This document shows, piece by piece, positions 25,743 to 35,945 of a DNA stretch of 64,000 bases. Source of the stretch: Spirochaetota bacterium (GTDB taxonomy: Bacteria; Spirochaetota; Brachyspiria; Brachyspirales; JACRPF01); assembly GCA_038043445.1 (NCBI GenBank), contig JBBTBY010000013.1:48454-112453 (forward strand). The letters are read 5' to 3'. How positions within the stretch are numbered: position 1 is the stretch's first letter; every line of letters starts with the position of its first letter. A program made the position numbers and the translations under genes. A model generated the notes under the pieces. The model searched no databases, had not been told where the DNA came from, and worked only from the letters and a program-made list of their open reading frames with translations.

Positions 25743-26837
25743 ATGGCAAGCAAGAAGAAAGACGACAGCGCAAAGGCAAAAGGCAAGGAAGAGGCGATAG
25801 AAGCCATCGTCGAGATAATAAATAAGAAACACGGCCCCGGATCGCTCATGAAGCTCGGTGCCGAGCAGCAGGTGAAGATCGATTCCATACCCACCGGCGC
25901 GCTCACGCTCGACGCGGCGCTCGGCATCGGCGGCATACCGAAAGGGCGCATCAGCGAGATATACGGCCCGGAGGCATCGGGCAAAACGACGCTCACGCTC
26001 CATATCATCTCCGAGGCGCAGAAAATGGGAGGGAACGCCGCCTTCATCGATGCGGAGCATGCGCTCGACCCCATCTACGCAAAAGCCCTCGGTGTCGATG
26101 TCGACAATCTCTACATATCGCAGCCGGACAGCGCCGAAGAGGCGCTCGATATCCTCGAAAAGATCGTCGCATCAAGCGCGTTCGATATCGACGTGCTCGA
26201 CTCGGTGGCCGCGCTCGTTTCGCGCGCGGAACTTTCCGGCGACATGGGCGATGCGCACGTGGCGCTCAACGCCCGGCTCATGAGCCAGGCGCTCCGGAAG
26301 CTTACCGCGCAGATAAGCACGACGAACACCGTTGTTATTTTCATCAATCAGCTCCGTGCGAACATCTCTGCCACCGGCTACGGCGCCGGCCCCATGGAAA
26401 CGACTACCGGCGGGCGGGCGCTCAAATTCTATGCATCCGTGCGTCTCGATGTGCGCCGCACCGAATGGGTGAAAAAGGGCGAGGAGACCATCGGCCATAA
26501 AATAAAAGTGAAGGTGGTCAAGAACAAGCTTTCCGCGCCGTTCAAGATCGTTGAGCTTGAGATAATCTTCGGCAAGGGAATATCAAAAGAAGGGCTTCTC
26601 ATTGACATGGGCCTTGAGACGAAGATACTTTCGCGCTCGGGCGCGTGGTTCTATCTCAACGGTGAGCAGATCGCACAGGGAAAAGAAAAGCTCCGCGATA
26701 TGCTCGAAGCGGACGAAAAATTCCGCAGTGATCTGGAGGCAAAGATACGTGCGGCTATCGGTATGGGCGGGGTGGTCCTGGCCGCAGAAGGATCCGAGGA
26801 GATAACACCCGATACGGTGGTCGAACCGACGACATGA
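25743..26837 (+). CDS. recA: Recombinase RecA
   Basis: 364 residues, the usual length. The ATG at 25743 is chosen because AAGGAG lies 8 nt upstream and the product then begins at the normal position; an in-frame ATG at 25719 would add eight residues. Walker A is GPEASGKTT (about 75-83), Walker B is IDVLDSVAAL, and loop L2 is QLRANISATGYGAGPMETT with the following GGRALKFYAS. The acidic C terminus is partly kept. RecA pairs homologous DNA in repair and triggers the SOS response. A -10 element TATACT (25711-25716) lies upstream but its -35 is weak. The M23 peptidase gene overlaps the recA stop by 4 nt. Confidence 0.98.
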   Translation: MASKKKDDSAKAKGKEEAIEAIVEIINKKHGPGSLMKLGAEQQVKIDSIPTGALTLDAALGIGGIPKGRISEIYGPEASGKTTLTLHIISEAQKMGGNAAFIDAEHALDPIYAKALGVDVDNLYISQPDSAEEALDILEKIVASSAFDIDVLDSVAALVSRAELSGDMGDAHVALNARLMSQALRKLTAQISTTNTVVIFINQLRANISATGYGAGPMETTTGGRALKFYASVRLDVRRTEWVKKGEETIGHKIKVKVVKNKLSAPFKIVELEIIFGKGISKEGLLIDMGLETKILSRSGAWFYLNGEQIAQGKEKLRDMLEADEKFRSDLEAKIRAAIGMGGVVLAAEGSEEITPDTVVEPTT

Positions 26838-27706
26838 GCAAAGCCCTCTTCATACTTGCGTTCGCAGCGAGCGCGATCCTCATCGCTGTGCCGGAGCCGG
26901 TGCCGCAATTTCCCATAGCGTCGCAGCGGCTCACGAGCTCCTTCGGCGAGTACAGGAACGACCATTTCCATAACGGTATCGATGTCGGCGGGGACCAGCT
27001 TCCCGTTCATGCGATGTATCCGGGCGAGATCGTGTTCTATTACGACGATGTCGAGGATCCCACGAAAATGATAACGGGTACGGGTAATACGGTCGTGCTC
27101 GAGCATACCAATAAGGTGCGCACCTACTACTATCATATATCGTCGGGGTCGATACAGAAGAAGATAGCGCGACTTACCACCAATGATGTCCTTGCGCTCA
27201 CCGGCAATACGGGGCGCAGCGGCGGGGCGCATCTGCACCTTACCGTCGAGGACATGGACCAGAACAAGGCCGTCGATCCGCTCACGCTGCTCCCGCCGAT
27301 ACGTGATACCGTGCGTCCGCGTATCGATGGCCTCTATGTGAAGACCGATCTCAAGCTGCAGCCGCTTCGGAACAATTTCCTCATCAAGAACCGCGGCGAG
27401 ATGAAATTCTTCCTCAAGGCGTACGATAAGACCGAGAACGGCTACCAGACGGGACTTCGCCGCGTGCGCATGTACATCGACGGGCAGATCGTACGCGATT
27501 ATGATTTTTCATTCCTCGTGAAGAAGAAACAGGAATACTGCGTCGCCCCGGGGTATCCGTTCGACGAGGTCTTCGGCGTCGATCCGTATTTCTATCGCGG
27601 GGGGACGTTCACGCCCACGAAGTATAAGCACACGTTCTCCGCCGAGGTCGAGGATTTTTTCAGCAACACGACATCCTATTCGGCGACGGTCGTTTTCAGG
27701 AAATAG
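26834..27706 (+). CDS. Exported M23-family metallopeptidase
   Basis: 290 residues. The ATG overlaps the recA stop (ATGA). An N-terminal hydrophobic segment (MSKALFILAFAASAILIAVP) is followed at once by an M23 domain: SFGEYRNDHFHNGIDVGG has the first metal ligands His and Asp, and SGGAHLHLTVED has the HxH pair. The lysostaphin-like core lies within residues 25-155. The C-terminal 130 residues are a beta-rich extension without a recognised family. Such enzymes cut peptide cross-links of peptidoglycan or act as LytM-type activators. All metal ligands seem present, so catalysis is plausible. Confidence 0.92.
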   Translation: MSKALFILAFAASAILIAVPEPVPQFPIASQRLTSSFGEYRNDHFHNGIDVGGDQLPVHAMYPGEIVFYYDDVEDPTKMITGTGNTVVLEHTNKVRTYYYHISSGSIQKKIARLTTNDVLALTGNTGRSGGAHLHLTVEDMDQNKAVDPLTLLPPIRDTVRPRIDGLYVKTDLKLQPLRNNFLIKNRGEMKFFLKAYDKTENGYQTGLRRVRMYIDGQIVRDYDFSFLVKKKQEYCVAPGYPFDEVFGVDPYFYRGGTFTPTKYKHTFSAEVEDFFSNTTSYSATVVFRK

Positions 27707-27766
27707 CCCTTCTCATTACGCGCCGGCATCACATCAGCAGCGGACCGCACTGCACAAAAGGAAGCC

Positions 27767-29614
27767 ATGAGCATAGAAAAGAATTCCGCCATTCGGAATA
27801 TCGCCATTATCGCGCACGTCGACCACGGGAAGACAACGCTCGTCGATCATCTCTTTCGGCAGAGCGGGACGTTCCGCGTTTCGCAGGAGGTCAAAGAGCG
27901 TGTGATGGACAACCTCGCGCTCGAACAGGAGCGCGGCATTACCATTGCGGCGAAGAACTGCTCGGTGCGCTGGAACGGCGTGCGCATCAATATCCTCGAT
28001 ACGCCGGGGCATGCGGATTTCGGCGGCGAGGTGGAGCGTGCGCTCGCCATGGTCGAGGGGGCGATACTCCTCGTGGATGCCGCGGAGGGACCGCTCCCGC
28101 AGACGCGTTTCGTCCTGCAGAAAGCGCTTGAGAAGAATATCAGCATCATCGTCGTCATCAATAAAATAGACCGGGCCGATGCGCGGCCGGCAGAAGTGCT
28201 GAGCGAGATCTACGACATGTTCATCGACCTTGAAGCGAAGGACCATCACATCGACTTCCCGGTGCTCTACGCTGTCGGACGCGAAGGCATCGTGAAGAAG
28301 AACATCGATGATACGAACACCGATCTCCACATATTGTTCGATGCGATACTCGAGCATATCCCCGCGCCGTCGTACGATACCGATGAGCCGTTCCAGATGC
28401 TCGTCTGTGATCTGGACTATTCCGATTATCTCGGGCGGCTTGCCATCGGACGCGTCATGCATGGGAACGCGCATGTGAACGAGGACCTTGTCTGCGTGAA
28501 GGAGGATGCGCGTACCGTGCCGCTCACGATAACGCGGCTTCAGATATACGAAGGCGTCGTGTTCGCAGAGTCGTCGGCGGCCGACGCAGGCGATATCGCG
28601 ATACTTGCGGGCATAGACAATGTCGAGATAGGCGATACCATCGCGACGAAAGAGCATCCCAAAGCGCTGCCGCGGCTAACCGTTGACCCGCCCACCGTCT
28701 CGATGGAATTCGGCGTCAATACATCGCCGCTCGCCGGGCGTGTCGGCACGATAGTCCAGGCATCGCGCATATGGGAACGCCTGCAGAAAGAGGCGCTTCG
28801 CAACGTCGGGATAAAGCTCGAACGAAAGGGGACCGATAACACGTTCATGGTGAAGGGCCGCGGCGAACTGCAGATGGCCATCATCGTCGAGACCATGCGG
28901 CGTGAGGGATTCGAACTTTCCATCGGACGCCCGACGGTCATCTATCGTAACGAGAACGGGACGCTCACCGAACCGGTGGAGCATCTTTTCATCGATTGCG
29001 ATGAAGCGTTCGTCGGCATTGTCTCGGAAAAATTATCGCGCAGAAAAGGCAAGCTCGCGAAGCTCATCAATCATGGAGCGCGCGTACGCATCGAATTCTT
29101 CATTCCCTCGCGTTCGCTCATCGGGTATCGCAATCAATTCCTCACCGACACGAAGGGAACCGGCATCATGAGCTCATACCTCAAGGGATACGAACCCTAT
29201 GCGGGCGATTTCGATACGCGATTCACCGGCTCCCTTGTCGCCGACCGTACCGGCAATGCTATTCCCTACGCTATCTTCAATCTCGAACCGCGCGGACGGA
29301 TGATAGTACAGCCCGGCGATGATGTGTATGAAGGAATGGTCGTGGGCGAACACAGCAAGGACAGCGACCTCGATGTGAACATCTGCCGCGGCAAGAAGCT
29401 CACCAACATCCGTACCGTTCTCAAGGACGAGAACGTAACGCTCACACGGGTGCAGCCCCTCTCGCTCGAAAAGGCGATAGAGTTCATACGCGATGACGAG
29501 ATCATTGAAGTGACACCCACATCGATACGCATACGGAAAACGATACTCCCGGCGCAGCAGCGGAATTCAAAAACGGCGCGACAAGCCGCGAAGGCATTGC
29601 CGACGGCGGAGTAG
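27767..29614 (+). CDS. typA: Ribosome-associated GTPase TypA/BipA
   Basis: 615 residues, the normal size. GTPase motifs are complete: G1 [10 protein letters not shown]2 region RGITI, G3 [11 protein letters not shown] and G4 NKIDR. Domain II, an EF-G-like domain III ([19 protein letters not shown], in parts) and the BipA-specific C-terminal domain ([21 protein letters not shown], in parts) follow. TypA binds the ribosome and assists assembly and translation at low temperature or under stress. The ATG has an AAGGAA site 5 nt upstream. It ends in a perfect 32-bp palindrome about 70 nt downstream. Confidence 0.97.
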   Translation: MSIEKNSAIRNIAIIAHVDHGKTTLVDHLFRQSGTFRVSQEVKERVMDNLALEQERGITIAAKNCSVRWNGVRINILDTPGHADFGGEVERALAMVEGAILLVDAAEGPLPQTRFVLQKALEKNISIIVVINKIDRADARPAEVLSEIYDMFIDLEAKDHHIDFPVLYAVGREGIVKKNIDDTNTDLHILFDAILEHIPAPSYDTDEPFQMLVCDLDYSDYLGRLAIGRVMHGNAHVNEDLVCVKEDARTVPLTITRLQIYEGVVFAESSAADAGDIAILAGIDNVEIGDTIATKEHPKALPRLTVDPPTVSMEFGVNTSPLAGRVGTIVQASRIWERLQKEALRNVGIKLERKGTDNTFMVKGRGELQMAIIVETMRREGFELSIGRPTVIYRNENGTLTEPVEHLFIDCDEAFVGIVSEKLSRRKGKLAKLINHGARVRIEFFIPSRSLIGYRNQFLTDTKGTGIMSSYLKGYEPYAGDFDTRFTGSLVADRTGNAIPYAIFNLEPRGRMIVQPGDDVYEGMVVGEHSKDSDLDVNICRGKKLTNIRTVLKDENVTLTRVQPLSLEKAIEFIRDDEIIEVTPTSIRIRKTILPAQQRNSKTARQAAKALPTAE

Positions 29615-29681
29615 ATATCGATACGAACGGACAAGTGAATGCACGAGCGCGTGCACAAGCGCCTGGGGTTGTCGCGAAAAT

Positions 29682-29713
29682 ATAGAACAAGGGCTCATGA
29701 GCCCTTGTTCTAT
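29682..29713. terminator. Perfect 32-bp palindrome after typA, probable transcription terminator
   Basis: Half-site ATAGAACAAGGGCTCA is followed by its exact complement, giving a 16-bp stem without a spacer. There is no long T-run, only TTGTTCTAT. The inner 22 bp are identical to the hairpin after tsf at 59245-59272, which has a proper T-run. Confidence 0.7.
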
Positions 29714-29791
29714 GCAATACTGGCAACCTTGCGTTCAATTCTCATGTGTATCTCTATGCATGGCGTTTTCGCAGCAGTCTCTACTTGCTTC

Positions 29792-29820
29792 TTGCACGCA
29801 TCGATGTTTTATTGTATAGT
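29792..29820 (+). promoter_or_regulatory. Promoter for a leaderless alaS mRNA
   Basis: -35 TTGCAC (29792-29797), 17-nt spacer, -10 TATAGT (29815-29820). The alaS ATG (29827) begins 6 nt after the -10, and no Shine-Dalgarno sequence is present. Confidence 0.7.
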
Positions 29821-29826
29821 ACCGCC

Positions 29827-31629
29827 ATGACAGCAGCACAACTCAAACAGAACTATCTCGATTTTTTCCGGTCGAAAGGCCATGCACGGATACAAAGCGC
29901 ATCGCTTCTGCCGGAGAACGATCCGACGGTGCTCTTTACGACCGCCGGCATGCATCCGTTGGTGCCGTATCTTCTCGGCGGAAAACATCCGATGGGCAGG
30001 CGCCTTGCCGATGTCCAGAAATGCATACGTACGCAGGACATCGACAGCGTGGGCGACGACACGCACACCACGTTCTTCGAAATGCTCGGCAACTGGTCAC
30101 TCGGCGATTATTTCAAGGACGAAGCGATACGCATGAGCCATGAATTCCTGACATCGAAGGAATGGCTGAACATCGATCCGAAGAAACTTGCCGTCACCGT
30201 GTTCGCCGGCGATGCGGACGCACCCTTTGACGATGAGGCAAAGCGCGTGTGGCTTTCACTGGGCATGCCGGAACACAAGATAACGTCGCTCCCGAAATCC
30301 GACAATTGGTGGGGGCCCGCCGGTCTTACCGGACCGTGCGGTCCGGATACCGAGATGTTCTACTGGCTCGGTGAGGGTTATCCGCCGGAATCGAGCAATC
30401 CTGAGAATGACAAGAAGAACTGGATGGAGATATGGAACGATGTCTTCATGCAGTACAATAAGACAGCCGAGGGGAGATACGAACCGCTCGCACAGAAGAA
30501 CGTCGATACGGGGCTCGGCGTTGAACGAGTGACCTGTCTCCTGCAGGGCAAGAAAACCGTGTATGAGACCGAACTCTTCACCCCGATAATCGCAAAGATA
30601 GAGGCGCTCTCCGGCGCATCGTATGCCGACGCATCGAAAAAAGTCTCCTTCCGCGTCATCGCCGATCATCTGCGCGCGGCGAGTTTCATACTCGGTGACG
30701 AGCGCGGTGTGACGCCGTCCAATATCGGTGCGGGCTATATCCTCCGCCGCTATATACGCCGCTCGATACGCCATGGGCGGCAGCTCGGCATCAATGAATC
30801 GTTCTGTCACACGATAGCGGACGTTATCGTGTCCATCATGCAGGAGCAATGGCCGGAGCTGGCGAAGAATAAAGCGGTCATTATCGATGAGCTTCAGAAG
30901 GAAGAGGAGCGCTTTTCCAAGACGCTTTCACAGGGCCTTAAGGAATTCGAGAAGCTTGTGAGCGGACTTGAGATCGCGTTCCAGAGAACAGGAAAGCGAA
31001 TCACGGTGATATCCGGGAAGAACGCGTTCAAATTGTACGATACCTACGGCTTCCCGCTTGAGATGACCGAAGAGCTTGCGAAAGAGCGCGGACTCACCGT
31101 CGATACAGCGGAATTCAACGGCGCGTATGAGAAGCATCAGGAGCTCTCGCGGCAGGGCGCCGACCAGCAATTCAAGGGCGGACTCATCGATCATTCCGAG
31201 CAGACGACGCGGCTGCATACGGCGACGCATCTCCTTCATAAGGCGCTCCATATCGTGCTCGGCGAACACGCGAAGCAGAAGGGGAGCAATATCACCGCCG
31301 AACGGCTGCGCTTCGATTTTACGCATGGCGCAAAGATGACCGATGATGAGGTGAAACGCGTCGAGGCGATCGTGAACGAGCAGATACAGCGTGCGCTCGA
31401 TGTGAAGATGGAAGAGCTTTCCTACGACGAGGCGAAGGCATCCAATGCCACGGGTCTGTTCGAATCGAAGTACGGCGAACGGGTAAAGGTGTTCACCATC
31501 GGCGATTTCAGCAAGGAGATATGCGGCGGTCCGCATGTACAGAACACGCGCGAGATCGGATCGTTCAGGATACAGAAGGAAGAAAGCTCTTCCGCCGGCG
31601 TGCGGCGTATACGAGCGGTGCTTTCTTAG
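29827..31629 (+). CDS. alaS: Alanine-tRNA ligase, short form lacking the C-terminal domain
   Basis: 600 residues against about 870 for most bacterial AlaS. The catalytic core (FFRSKGHARIQSASLLPEND, FTTAGMHPLVPY, CIRTQDIDSVGDDTHTTFFEML in parts) and the tRNA-binding helical domain are present. The editing domain has zinc-binding HTATHLLHKAL and CGGPHV. The protein stops right after the editing domain, so the DHHA1/C-Ala domain is missing. Such short AlaS forms are known from spirochaetes such as Borrelia. It charges tRNA-Ala with alanine in the cytoplasm. The start lies 6 nt after a consensus -10, so it is probably translated without a leader. Confidence 0.96.
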   Translation: MTAAQLKQNYLDFFRSKGHARIQSASLLPENDPTVLFTTAGMHPLVPYLLGGKHPMGRRLADVQKCIRTQDIDSVGDDTHTTFFEMLGNWSLGDYFKDEAIRMSHEFLTSKEWLNIDPKKLAVTVFAGDADAPFDDEAKRVWLSLGMPEHKITSLPKSDNWWGPAGLTGPCGPDTEMFYWLGEGYPPESSNPENDKKNWMEIWNDVFMQYNKTAEGRYEPLAQKNVDTGLGVERVTCLLQGKKTVYETELFTPIIAKIEALSGASYADASKKVSFRVIADHLRAASFILGDERGVTPSNIGAGYILRRYIRRSIRHGRQLGINESFCHTIADVIVSIMQEQWPELAKNKAVIIDELQKEEERFSKTLSQGLKEFEKLVSGLEIAFQRTGKRITVISGKNAFKLYDTYGFPLEMTEELAKERGLTVDTAEFNGAYEKHQELSRQGADQQFKGGLIDHSEQTTRLHTATHLLHKALHIVLGEHAKQKGSNITAERLRFDFTHGAKMTDDEVKRVEAIVNEQIQRALDVKMEELSYDEAKASNATGLFESKYGERVKVFTIGDFSKEICGGPHVQNTREIGSFRIQKEESSSAGVRRIRAVLS

Positions 31630-31632
31630 CCG

Positions 31633-32976
31633 TTATGCATTTGTCTGCCCGAGCTCAAGTTCCGGCTGCGACTTGAGCCACTGGAAATAATTGCTCGCAT
31701 GCGCTTTTTCGTTCCGCGTTGATTTGCGGTACGCAAGGTTCATCCCGAGATACATGAGCGGGTGCACGCCGAACTGATGGATCCCGCGACGCGCGATCGA
31801 TGCGTAGGAATAGAAACGGTCGCGGAAATTGAGAAAACGCTCGCTCAGTTCCTCAGGAGACATGTTCTTCGGACGGAACGATACCGTTGTGTGATCGTAA
31901 TACGCCCAGTTGAAGTGGAGTATGCGGTTCTCTTTTTTGAGGCGTTCGTGGAGCACGGTGCCCGGATACGGGGTGAGTATGTTCGGGTTGATCGACGGGA
32001 CGGCATTGTCCAGAAGGAAATCAAGCGTGTTGTCGAACACCTCCGGCCCCTGTTCATCGAGCCCGAAGATGAGCGATGCATGGAAGATGACGCCGGCATC
32101 GTGGCATTTTTTTATCGCCTTCTCGTAGAGGGTGATATCCGAAAGCGACTTGCGTATCTTCTTCATCGCATGCGGCTCGACGGATTCCACGCCGATGAAA
32201 AGGCCTTCGCACCCGGCCTTGAGTGCCGCGCTGAAAAGCTCATCGTCAAGGATGAATCGCACCGACGTCTGCGTGAGCCAGCGCACCTTGAGCGGCCGCA
32301 TCGCTTCGAACAGTTTCATGGCGTATGCCCGGTTCGCGCCGAGATTATCATCCAAGAACATGACGAGTTTCGATCCACTTTCCCTGATGTCGCGTACTAT
32401 CGATTCGACGGGGACGAAGCGCTGTTTTCTTCCATACACGCCGTGCACGCTGCAGAAATCGCAGTCATGCGGACAGCCGCGTGAGGACATGATGGGCATG
32501 ATATACGGCGGTATGCCGAGGAACGACAGCCGTTTCTTTCGTATCGGCATCGGATACTCGATTATCTCCGGGCGCAGATTATGGTATATTTTTTTCTGCT
32601 GCTTCCTTTCTATGTCCCCGACGACGGTCGGCCATATCCCTTCCGCCTCGCCGACGACGACGACGTCCGCGTGCTGCGCCGCTTCTTCGGGGAGTATCGA
32701 TGCGTGTATACCGCCGATGACGACGATAGCGCCCTTTTTCCGGAAGATGGCCGCCAACTCATACGCACGCGATATTGTTGCGGTCATGGCGCTCATACCG
32801 ACGATATCCCAGTGCTCATCCATCGGTATCTCGGCGGCATTCTCCTCAACGCATACCGTTTCGTGCTGTTTCGGGGTGAGCGCGGCGAGTATGGAGAGCG
32901 ATAATTGGGGTATGCGGAGCCATGCAGGCGTATCGTCGGGGAAATTGCTTTTCGGTGCAACAATAAGAATTCGCAT
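31633..32976 (-). CDS. B12-binding-domain radical SAM protein
   Basis: 447 residues. The N-terminal 140 residues form a cobalamin-binding-like Rossmann domain (ILAALTPKQHETVCVEENAAE in parts, DIVGMSAMTATISRAYELA, IVVIGGIHASILPEEAAQ). The radical SAM core has the cluster motif SSRGCPHDCDFCSVHGVYG (CxxxCxxC) at about residue 175, then LDDNLGANRAYAMKLFEAM and a late GLDEQGPEVF. Members of this group modify lipids, hopanoids or other small molecules by radical chemistry; the substrate here is unknown. It is convergent with alaS, with only 3 nt between stops. The ATG at 32976 has a good GAGGAG site. Confidence 0.9.
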   Translation of the reverse strand: MRILIVAPKSNFPDDTPAWLRIPQLSLSILAALTPKQHETVCVEENAAEIPMDEHWDIVGMSAMTATISRAYELAAIFRKKGAIVVIGGIHASILPEEAAQHADVVVVGEAEGIWPTVVGDIERKQQKKIYHNLRPEIIEYPMPIRKKRLSFLGIPPYIMPIMSSRGCPHDCDFCSVHGVYGRKQRFVPVESIVRDIRESGSKLVMFLDDNLGANRAYAMKLFEAMRPLKVRWLTQTSVRFILDDELFSAALKAGCEGLFIGVESVEPHAMKKIRKSLSDITLYEKAIKKCHDAGVIFHASLIFGLDEQGPEVFDNTLDFLLDNAVPSINPNILTPYPGTVLHERLKKENRILHFNWAYYDHTTVSFRPKNMSPEELSERFLNFRDRFYSYASIARRGIHQFGVHPLMYLGMNLAYRKSTRNEKAHASNYFQWLKSQPELELGQTNA

Positions 32977-33163
32977 AGAGGTACTCCTCTCTCGCTATAC
33001 ATGCATAGGATATACCATCAATAAAGGTGTAGTCGCAGGGAGGATGCTACCCAAGCTTGTTACAATTATAGCAATCTCAGGGCCGTTGTCAAGATACCCC
33101 TCCCTATTTCCCCTCGATATTCGAGGCATTTGCCGCATTGTCAACACAAGGGATGGATATGCG

Positions 33164-33191
33164 TTGACGTTGATGCAAAGTACGATATAAT
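33164..33191 (+). promoter_or_regulatory. Promoter of dxs with almost no leader
   Basis: -35 TTGACG (33164-33169), 16-nt spacer, -10 TATAAT (33186-33191). The dxs ATG is at 33202, 10 nt after the -10. The intervening bases (CGCCTCTTCT) contain no Shine-Dalgarno sequence. Confidence 0.7.
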
Positions 33192-33201
33192 CGCCTCTTC
33201 T

Positions 33202-35091
33202 ATGTACTTGGAAACGATCGATTCCCCTGCTGACCTCAAAAAGCTCGCAGCCGACCAATTGCCCGCACTTGCCGGTGAGATACGTGCGTTCATCCTGCAG
33301 AACATATCGAGGACGGGCGGGCATCTCGCAAGCAATCTCGGCGCGGTGGAACTTACGCTCGCGCTCCACTATGCGTTCGAATCCCCGAAGGACAAATTCA
33401 TCTTCGATGTCGGGCATCAGTCGTATACGCATAAGATAGTGACCGGCAGAAAGGGGCGCTTCCATACCGTGCGCACGTATCACGGGCTTTCGGGCTTTCC
33501 CCGCCGTACGGAATCCGCGCATGACATCGCCGATACCGGGCATGCATCGACGTCGATATCGCTCGGGCTCGGGCTTGATACCGCTGTCCGCCTGAAAAAG
33601 GCGGAGGGGCGCGTCATCGCCATCATCGGGGACGGGTCGATCACCGGCGGGCTTGCGCTCGAGGCTATCAATAATGCCGGGCATCTGCCGACGAACCTCA
33701 TCATCATCGTCAACAATAATGAGATGTCCATCGGGACGAACATCGGCGCTTTCGCCAAGTACCTCAACAAGAAGATACAGGCGCCGGGCGTACAATCGCT
33801 TGCGATGAGCATCGATGCGCTTGCGGACAAGCTCCCCTTCGGCGAACGCGCGAAGGACATCATCCATCGTATCGAATCATCGGTGAAAGCGTTCATTGCG
33901 CCGGGCATCGTGTTCCGGGAGCTCGGGTTCCGCTATCTCGGTCCCGTCGACGGTCATTCCATTGACGATCTTATCGCCACGTTCGATCTTGCGAAAACGA
34001 TAAGCGGACCGCTCCTCATCCAGGTGAACACGATCAAGGGAAAGGGATACGAACATTCGGAGATGAATCCTTCATCGTATCACGGTGTGGGGGAATTCGA
34101 TGTCGCCACGGGGACGGCGAAGAAGAAAAAACAGAAGACGTTCTCCGCGCTGTTCGGCGAAACCCTCACGCAGCTTGCGGCCGACGACAGCCGCATCGTG
34201 GCGATAACCGCCGCCATGTGCGAGGGCACGGGGCTTGAGCCGTTCTCACGCGCCTACCCCGGACGTTTTTTCGATGTGGGTATCGCCGAAGGGCATGCGC
34301 TTACGTTCGCCGCGGGGCTTGCCATCGGCAATTGCCGTCCTGTCGTCGCGCTCTACTCCACGTTCCTGCAGCGCGGTTTCGATAATGTCATCCACGATAT
34401 CGCGAACATGAATCTGCCGGTCATCATCGGCATTGACCGCGCGGGGCTCGTTCCCGAGGACGGCGAGACGCATCAGGGTATTTTCGATCTCGCGTACCTC
34501 AGGATGATACCGAACATGACGATATTCGCGCCGGCGGGCGCACACGACCTTGCCGAAGCGATCGCCTGCGCGCTTTCGCGCGGCACACCGACAGCGATAC
34601 GATATCCGAAAGATGCCGTTCCCGATCTCCCGCCGAACCTTGTTCCGAAAGAGATGGTGTACGGCAAGGCGCATACCGTGTTCGACGGTAAGGACGGCGC
34701 GGTGCTGTCCTTCGGGAGCACGCTTGTGACCGCGTACCATGCGATCAATGACCTGTCGCAGAAACCCTCGCTTGCGCTTATCAACCTGTCCACCGTGTGG
34801 CCGCTCGATGAAGACGCCATCGTCAGCGCGGCGATGAAATATAAACGGCTCATGATCATCGAAGAGGGTGTCGTCAACGGCGGCATCGGGAGCGCGGTGC
34901 TCGAGGTCCTGGCACGCCACGAGACAGCAGTGCCGGTGAAGCTTCTCGGGATTCCGAACAGTTTCGTGCCGTCGGCCTCGCGGGAGGTGCTCCTCAAGAA
35001 GTACCGTCTTGACCGCGTGGGACTTCGCCGCGAAATGCAGGTCTTCTTCTCTCGACGGGGGTTCGCATCGTGGCGGCTCAGAAATCGGTAA
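33202..35091 (+). CDS. dxs: 1-deoxy-D-xylulose-5-phosphate synthase
   Basis: 629 residues, normal length. The thiamine diphosphate site is GDGSITGGLALEAINNAG (about residue 145), and the family motifs DVGHQSYTHKIVTGR and GHASTSISLGLGL precede it. The pyrimidine-binding half contains RFFDVGIAEGHALTFAAGLA. It condenses pyruvate and glyceraldehyde-3-phosphate, the first step of the non-mevalonate isoprenoid pathway. The ATG at 33202 fits the family N terminus; the longer frame does not. The 3' end overlaps the GTG start of an AraC-type gene by 22 nt. Confidence 0.97.
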   Translation: MYLETIDSPADLKKLAADQLPALAGEIRAFILQNISRTGGHLASNLGAVELTLALHYAFESPKDKFIFDVGHQSYTHKIVTGRKGRFHTVRTYHGLSGFPRRTESAHDIADTGHASTSISLGLGLDTAVRLKKAEGRVIAIIGDGSITGGLALEAINNAGHLPTNLIIIVNNNEMSIGTNIGAFAKYLNKKIQAPGVQSLAMSIDALADKLPFGERAKDIIHRIESSVKAFIAPGIVFRELGFRYLGPVDGHSIDDLIATFDLAKTISGPLLIQVNTIKGKGYEHSEMNPSSYHGVGEFDVATGTAKKKKQKTFSALFGETLTQLAADDSRIVAITAAMCEGTGLEPFSRAYPGRFFDVGIAEGHALTFAAGLAIGNCRPVVALYSTFLQRGFDNVIHDIANMNLPVIIGIDRAGLVPEDGETHQGIFDLAYLRMIPNMTIFAPAGAHDLAEAIACALSRGTPTAIRYPKDAVPDLPPNLVPKEMVYGKAHTVFDGKDGAVLSFGSTLVTAYHAINDLSQKPSLALINLSTVWPLDEDAIVSAAMKYKRLMIIEEGVVNGGIGSAVLEVLARHETAVPVKLLGIPNSFVPSASREVLLKKYRLDRVGLRREMQVFFSRRGFASWRLRNR

Positions 35092-35924
35092 CGCCGATAC
35101 AGACGACATACCGCACGGCGCATATACCGCGCCTCGAACCGGTCTTCATACAGATGAGCATCGTTGCCGTGTCCGATACGCATACGTTCACGAGGCATCA
35201 GCACGAGCATTATGAGATCGTCTATGTCGTCCGCGGCATGTACCGTGCAACGCTCAACGGCACGCCGCTCACGCTCCCCCCGGGGCGCATACTCATCGTG
35301 AAACCGGGCGATTGGCATGAGGATTTCTGCGACCGCGGTCTGAAATACGTTACGCTCGCCTTTCAGCTCCTTCCGTCGTCGACAGAGCGCCGCTCGCTCT
35401 CGATCTTCGCCGATGCGATAACACCCGACGGACAGGGCTTTGCGGACCCCGACGGCACGTTCGCTGCATTGGTCGATCGTATCACGAAAGAAGCCTCCGC
35501 CGTCGATGCGGTGGCCGCGCATGTCGGCCGCGCGCTTGCGCTCGAGTTCTTCTGGCGTGCGGTGCGCGCCTTTCCCGCAACATCGCTCTCGCCGTCATTC
35601 GTATCGCTCGCCTTTGCGACGGGGTTCAGCGCCAAGGTGAACGACCTCTTTCAGCGGAGCATAACACGTCAGCTCTCGATACCGGATATGGCCGAGGCGC
35701 TTTCCATGAGCGAAAGCGCTTTTACGCACAAGTGTACCGACATCATCGGTGAATCGCCGAAGAAGGCGTTCATGCGCTTCAAGATGGAACGTGCGCAGCT
35801 CCTGCTCATGCACAGCGAAATGTCCGTCGGCGAAGTGAGTGATTATCTCGGCTTTGCGAACCAGTATCATTTCTCCCGGGCATTCAAGCGCTTCCACGGC
35901 AAAGCGCCGCGGGACGTGCGCTAG
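35070..35924 (+). CDS. AraC-family transcriptional regulator with cupin sensor
   Basis: 284 residues from a GTG at 35070 inside the end of dxs. The N-terminal cupin is clear (TRHQHEHYEIVYVVRGMYRA and ILIVKPGDWHED). The C-terminal double helix-turn-helix has LSIPDMAEALSMSESAFTHK and MSVGEVSDYLGFANQYHFSRAFKRFHG (in parts). Such proteins generally sense a sugar through the cupin and activate nearby catabolic genes. The following oxidoreductase and glycosyltransferase genes on the same strand are the nearest candidates. The stop codon lies within a 12-bp direct duplication. Confidence 0.9.
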   Translation: MAAQKSVTPIQTTYRTAHIPRLEPVFIQMSIVAVSDTHTFTRHQHEHYEIVYVVRGMYRATLNGTPLTLPPGRILIVKPGDWHEDFCDRGLKYVTLAFQLLPSSTERRSLSIFADAITPDGQGFADPDGTFAALVDRITKEASAVDAVAAHVGRALALEFFWRAVRAFPATSLSPSFVSLAFATGFSAKVNDLFQRSITRQLSIPDMAEALSMSESAFTHKCTDIIGESPKKAFMRFKMERAQLLLMHSEMSVGEVSDYLGFANQYHFSRAFKRFHGKAPRDVR

Positions 35925-35943
35925 GATTGCCGCTAGGATTGCC
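35920..35943 (+). repeat. Tandem duplication of 12 bp (GCTAGGATTGCC x2)
   Basis: Two exact copies of GCTAGGATTGCC follow each other; the first contains the TAG stop of the AraC gene. It looks like a slippage duplication and has no visible function. Confidence 0.8.
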
Positions 35944-35945
35944 GA

